Positions 13,840 to 14,606 of a stretch of DNA of 14,606 nucleotides are shown piece after piece (within the stretch, counting starts at the first letter, position 1; the number at the start of each line of letters is the position of its first letter). A program made the translations under genes and the position numbers. The stretch is from Gallionella sp. (GTDB taxonomy: Bacteria; Pseudomonadota; Gammaproteobacteria; Burkholderiales; Gallionellaceae): assembly GCA_029850565.1 (NCBI GenBank), contig JARCRR010000180.1, positions 1 to 14,606 on the forward strand, in the 5' to 3' direction. The notes under the pieces are model-generated. The model searched no databases. It saw only the letters and a list, made by a program, of their open reading frames with translations, and was not told where the DNA came from.

Positions 13840-14174
13840 AGTTTGAACAGTGCATCCACTTTCGCGGCGCAGATGAAATCGTTCTCGGAGAGGCCGCCGA
13901 TAGCATGGGTGGAATAGTCCAAGCGGCATTGGTTGTAACCGACGGTCATGTCGGGGTGATGGTCTTCGCGGTGGGTCATCCATGCCACCGCGTTGACGAA
14001 AGCGAGCACCTGATAATAGTTCTTGAACGCAAAGGTCTTGCTGATGCGGTCATCGTTCAATTCCCAGCCGTCGAGCTGTTTGAGCAGATCGCGCGCTTCG
14101 GCTTGCGTCAGCGGAGGCACACCGCCCTCGCAGGGTTTGCAGTTCTTGTTGCTCAGATCGCAGACGGTCGCCAT
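13836..14174 (-). CDS. phhB: Pterin-4a-carbinolamine dehydratase
   Basis: This 112-residue enzyme dehydrates 4a-hydroxytetrahydropterin, which recycles the cofactor of aromatic amino acid hydroxylases. The active-site segment is THREDHHPDMTVGYNQCRLDY (residues 67-87; the EDHHPD core at 70-75), followed by STHAIGGLSENDF. The Cys-rich N-terminus with KPCEGG (13-18) is typical of bacterial members. GAGG overlaps the stop of the cytochrome gene 7 bp upstream and serves as ribosome-binding site. The gene sits in a four-gene minus-strand operon. No phenylalanine hydroxylase is in the window, so its role here may be other than Phe catabolism. Confidence 0.95.
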   Translation of the reverse strand: MATVCDLSNKNCKPCEGGVPPLTQAEARDLLKQLDGWELNDDRISKTFAFKNYYQVLAFVNAVAWMTHREDHHPDMTVGYNQCRLDYSTHAIGGLSENDFICAAKVDALFKL

Positions 14175-14181
14175 GTTGGCC

Positions 14182-14484
14182 TCACTTGAACTTGTAGTAC
14201 TTCTGGTTCAGGTAAGCGCCGATATCCTGCTGTTCCTTGGCATCAAGATGCATACTTCCGGAACAACGGGTGATCTGTTGCAACATGTCATCGGCATTGC
14301 GAATCCTGCTGCTGGAACGGTTGAAGATCGCACTGCCGTCACCGCCCACCTTGGCTGCATGGCAGTTGTTGCATTCGTATTCCGCGATAAGCGTTTTGCC
14401 GTTTTCCACGTCGCCTTTGGCAAACGGGCTTGCGTAGGCGCTACATGTCAAACAGAGCAGGGTCACACACATAAAAAGCTTCAT
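14182..14484 (-). CDS. Small periplasmic c-type cytochrome
   Basis: This 100-residue protein has a signal peptide (residues 1-18, MKLFMCVTLLCLTC then SAYA) and one haem motif CNNCH (C38, C41, H42). M78 in RCSGSMHLD is the probable distal ligand, and a C-terminal helix follows (DAKEQQDIGAYLNQKYY). It is a class I monohaem cytochrome that carries electrons in the periplasm; the partner is unknown. Its ATG overlaps the TGA of the upstream M48 peptidase gene, and AGGAG just upstream serves as ribosome-binding site. phhB follows 7 bp later. Confidence 0.9.
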   Translation of the reverse strand: MKLFMCVTLLCLTCSAYASPFAKGDVENGKTLIAEYECNNCHAAKVGGDGSAIFNRSSSRIRNADDMLQQITRCSGSMHLDAKEQQDIGAYLNQKYYKFK

Positions 14485-14606
14485 TTCATGTCTCCTATGG
14501 TTTGCAGATGGGCGATGCGTTGTACTGCGGGTGGGTGCGATTCGTAGAAGGTAGCGTACAACGGATCGGGGGTCAGTGTCTTGGCATTGTCTTGATACAG
14601 CTTGAC
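14481..14606 (-). CDS. M48 family metallopeptidase (partial, C-terminal 41 residues)
   Basis: Only the C-terminal tail lies in the window. Reading from the right edge it runs VKLYQDNAKTLTPDPLYATF, then YESHPPAVQRIAHLQTIGD and MK, ending at TGA 14481-14483. The DPLYATFYESHPPAVQRIAHL stretch (shown in parts above) is the conserved tail of Ste24/CAAX-prenyl-protease-like M48 peptidases. The zinc site HExxH is outside the window. These are multi-pass membrane zinc peptidases. Its stop overlaps the cytochrome start as ATGA, so it heads the operon cytochrome c, phhB, rsgA. Confidence 0.85.
   Translation of the reverse strand, partial: VKLYQDNAKTLTPDPLYATFYESHPPAVQRIAHLQTIGDMK

Overview
The window looks like a chromosomal segment of a betaproteobacterium. 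The evidence is the fairly GC-rich coding style, the Uup and MltC types, and the run M48 peptidase / pterin dehydratase / rsgA. A Nitrosomonadales or Gallionellaceae-like host is my inference from overall feel, not proven by any single gene. It carries about 17 genes, mostly housekeeping or envelope functions, with one small accessory patch near 9.3-11.0 kb.

Left part (1-2446): the N-terminal part of a PhoB-like winged-helix regulator with no receiver domain runs off the left edge, behind an 18-bp palindrome. Next come a periplasmic thioredoxin-like protein and, just upstream of it on the same strand, tRNA-Arg(CCU). An exported PrxQ-type peroxiredoxin and a four-helix membrane protein diverge from the tRNA. 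Two exported thiol-redox proteins therefore flank the tRNA.

Centre (2447-8759): the ABC-F ATPase uup starts directly at the stop of the membrane protein. It is followed by the lipoprotein transglycosylase mltC and an alpha/beta hydrolase with its own promoter. On the opposite strand an MFS transporter is followed, 3 bp later, by an unusual membrane protein that joins a GIDE-like (MULAN-like) domain to a textbook EF-hand loop. Three related short palindromes (4352, 8624, 8722) lie between genes.

Accessory patch (8760-11054): yaiI is followed by an AT-richer gene for a protein resembling class III nucleotidyl cyclases. A DUF433/DUF5615 toxin-antitoxin pair lies beyond it. The pair sits between two perfect 41-bp direct repeats, and the right repeat is the start of the XPD/DinG-type helicase gene. 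The left repeat is a dead copy of the helicase's first 13 codons, so the module seems to have entered at the helicase start and left it intact but with a new upstream region.

Right part (11015-14606): the YoaA-like iron-sulphur helicase converges on a tightly packed minus-strand operon: M48 peptidase (partial), small cytochrome c, phhB and rsgA. Its genes overlap or nearly touch, and rsgA probably uses a TTG start overlapping the phhB stop.

The most distinctive items are the 41-bp duplication around the toxin-antitoxin module, the cyclase-like gene beside it, and the GIDE/EF-hand protein. I see no CRISPR array, transposase, integrase or complete known defence system.
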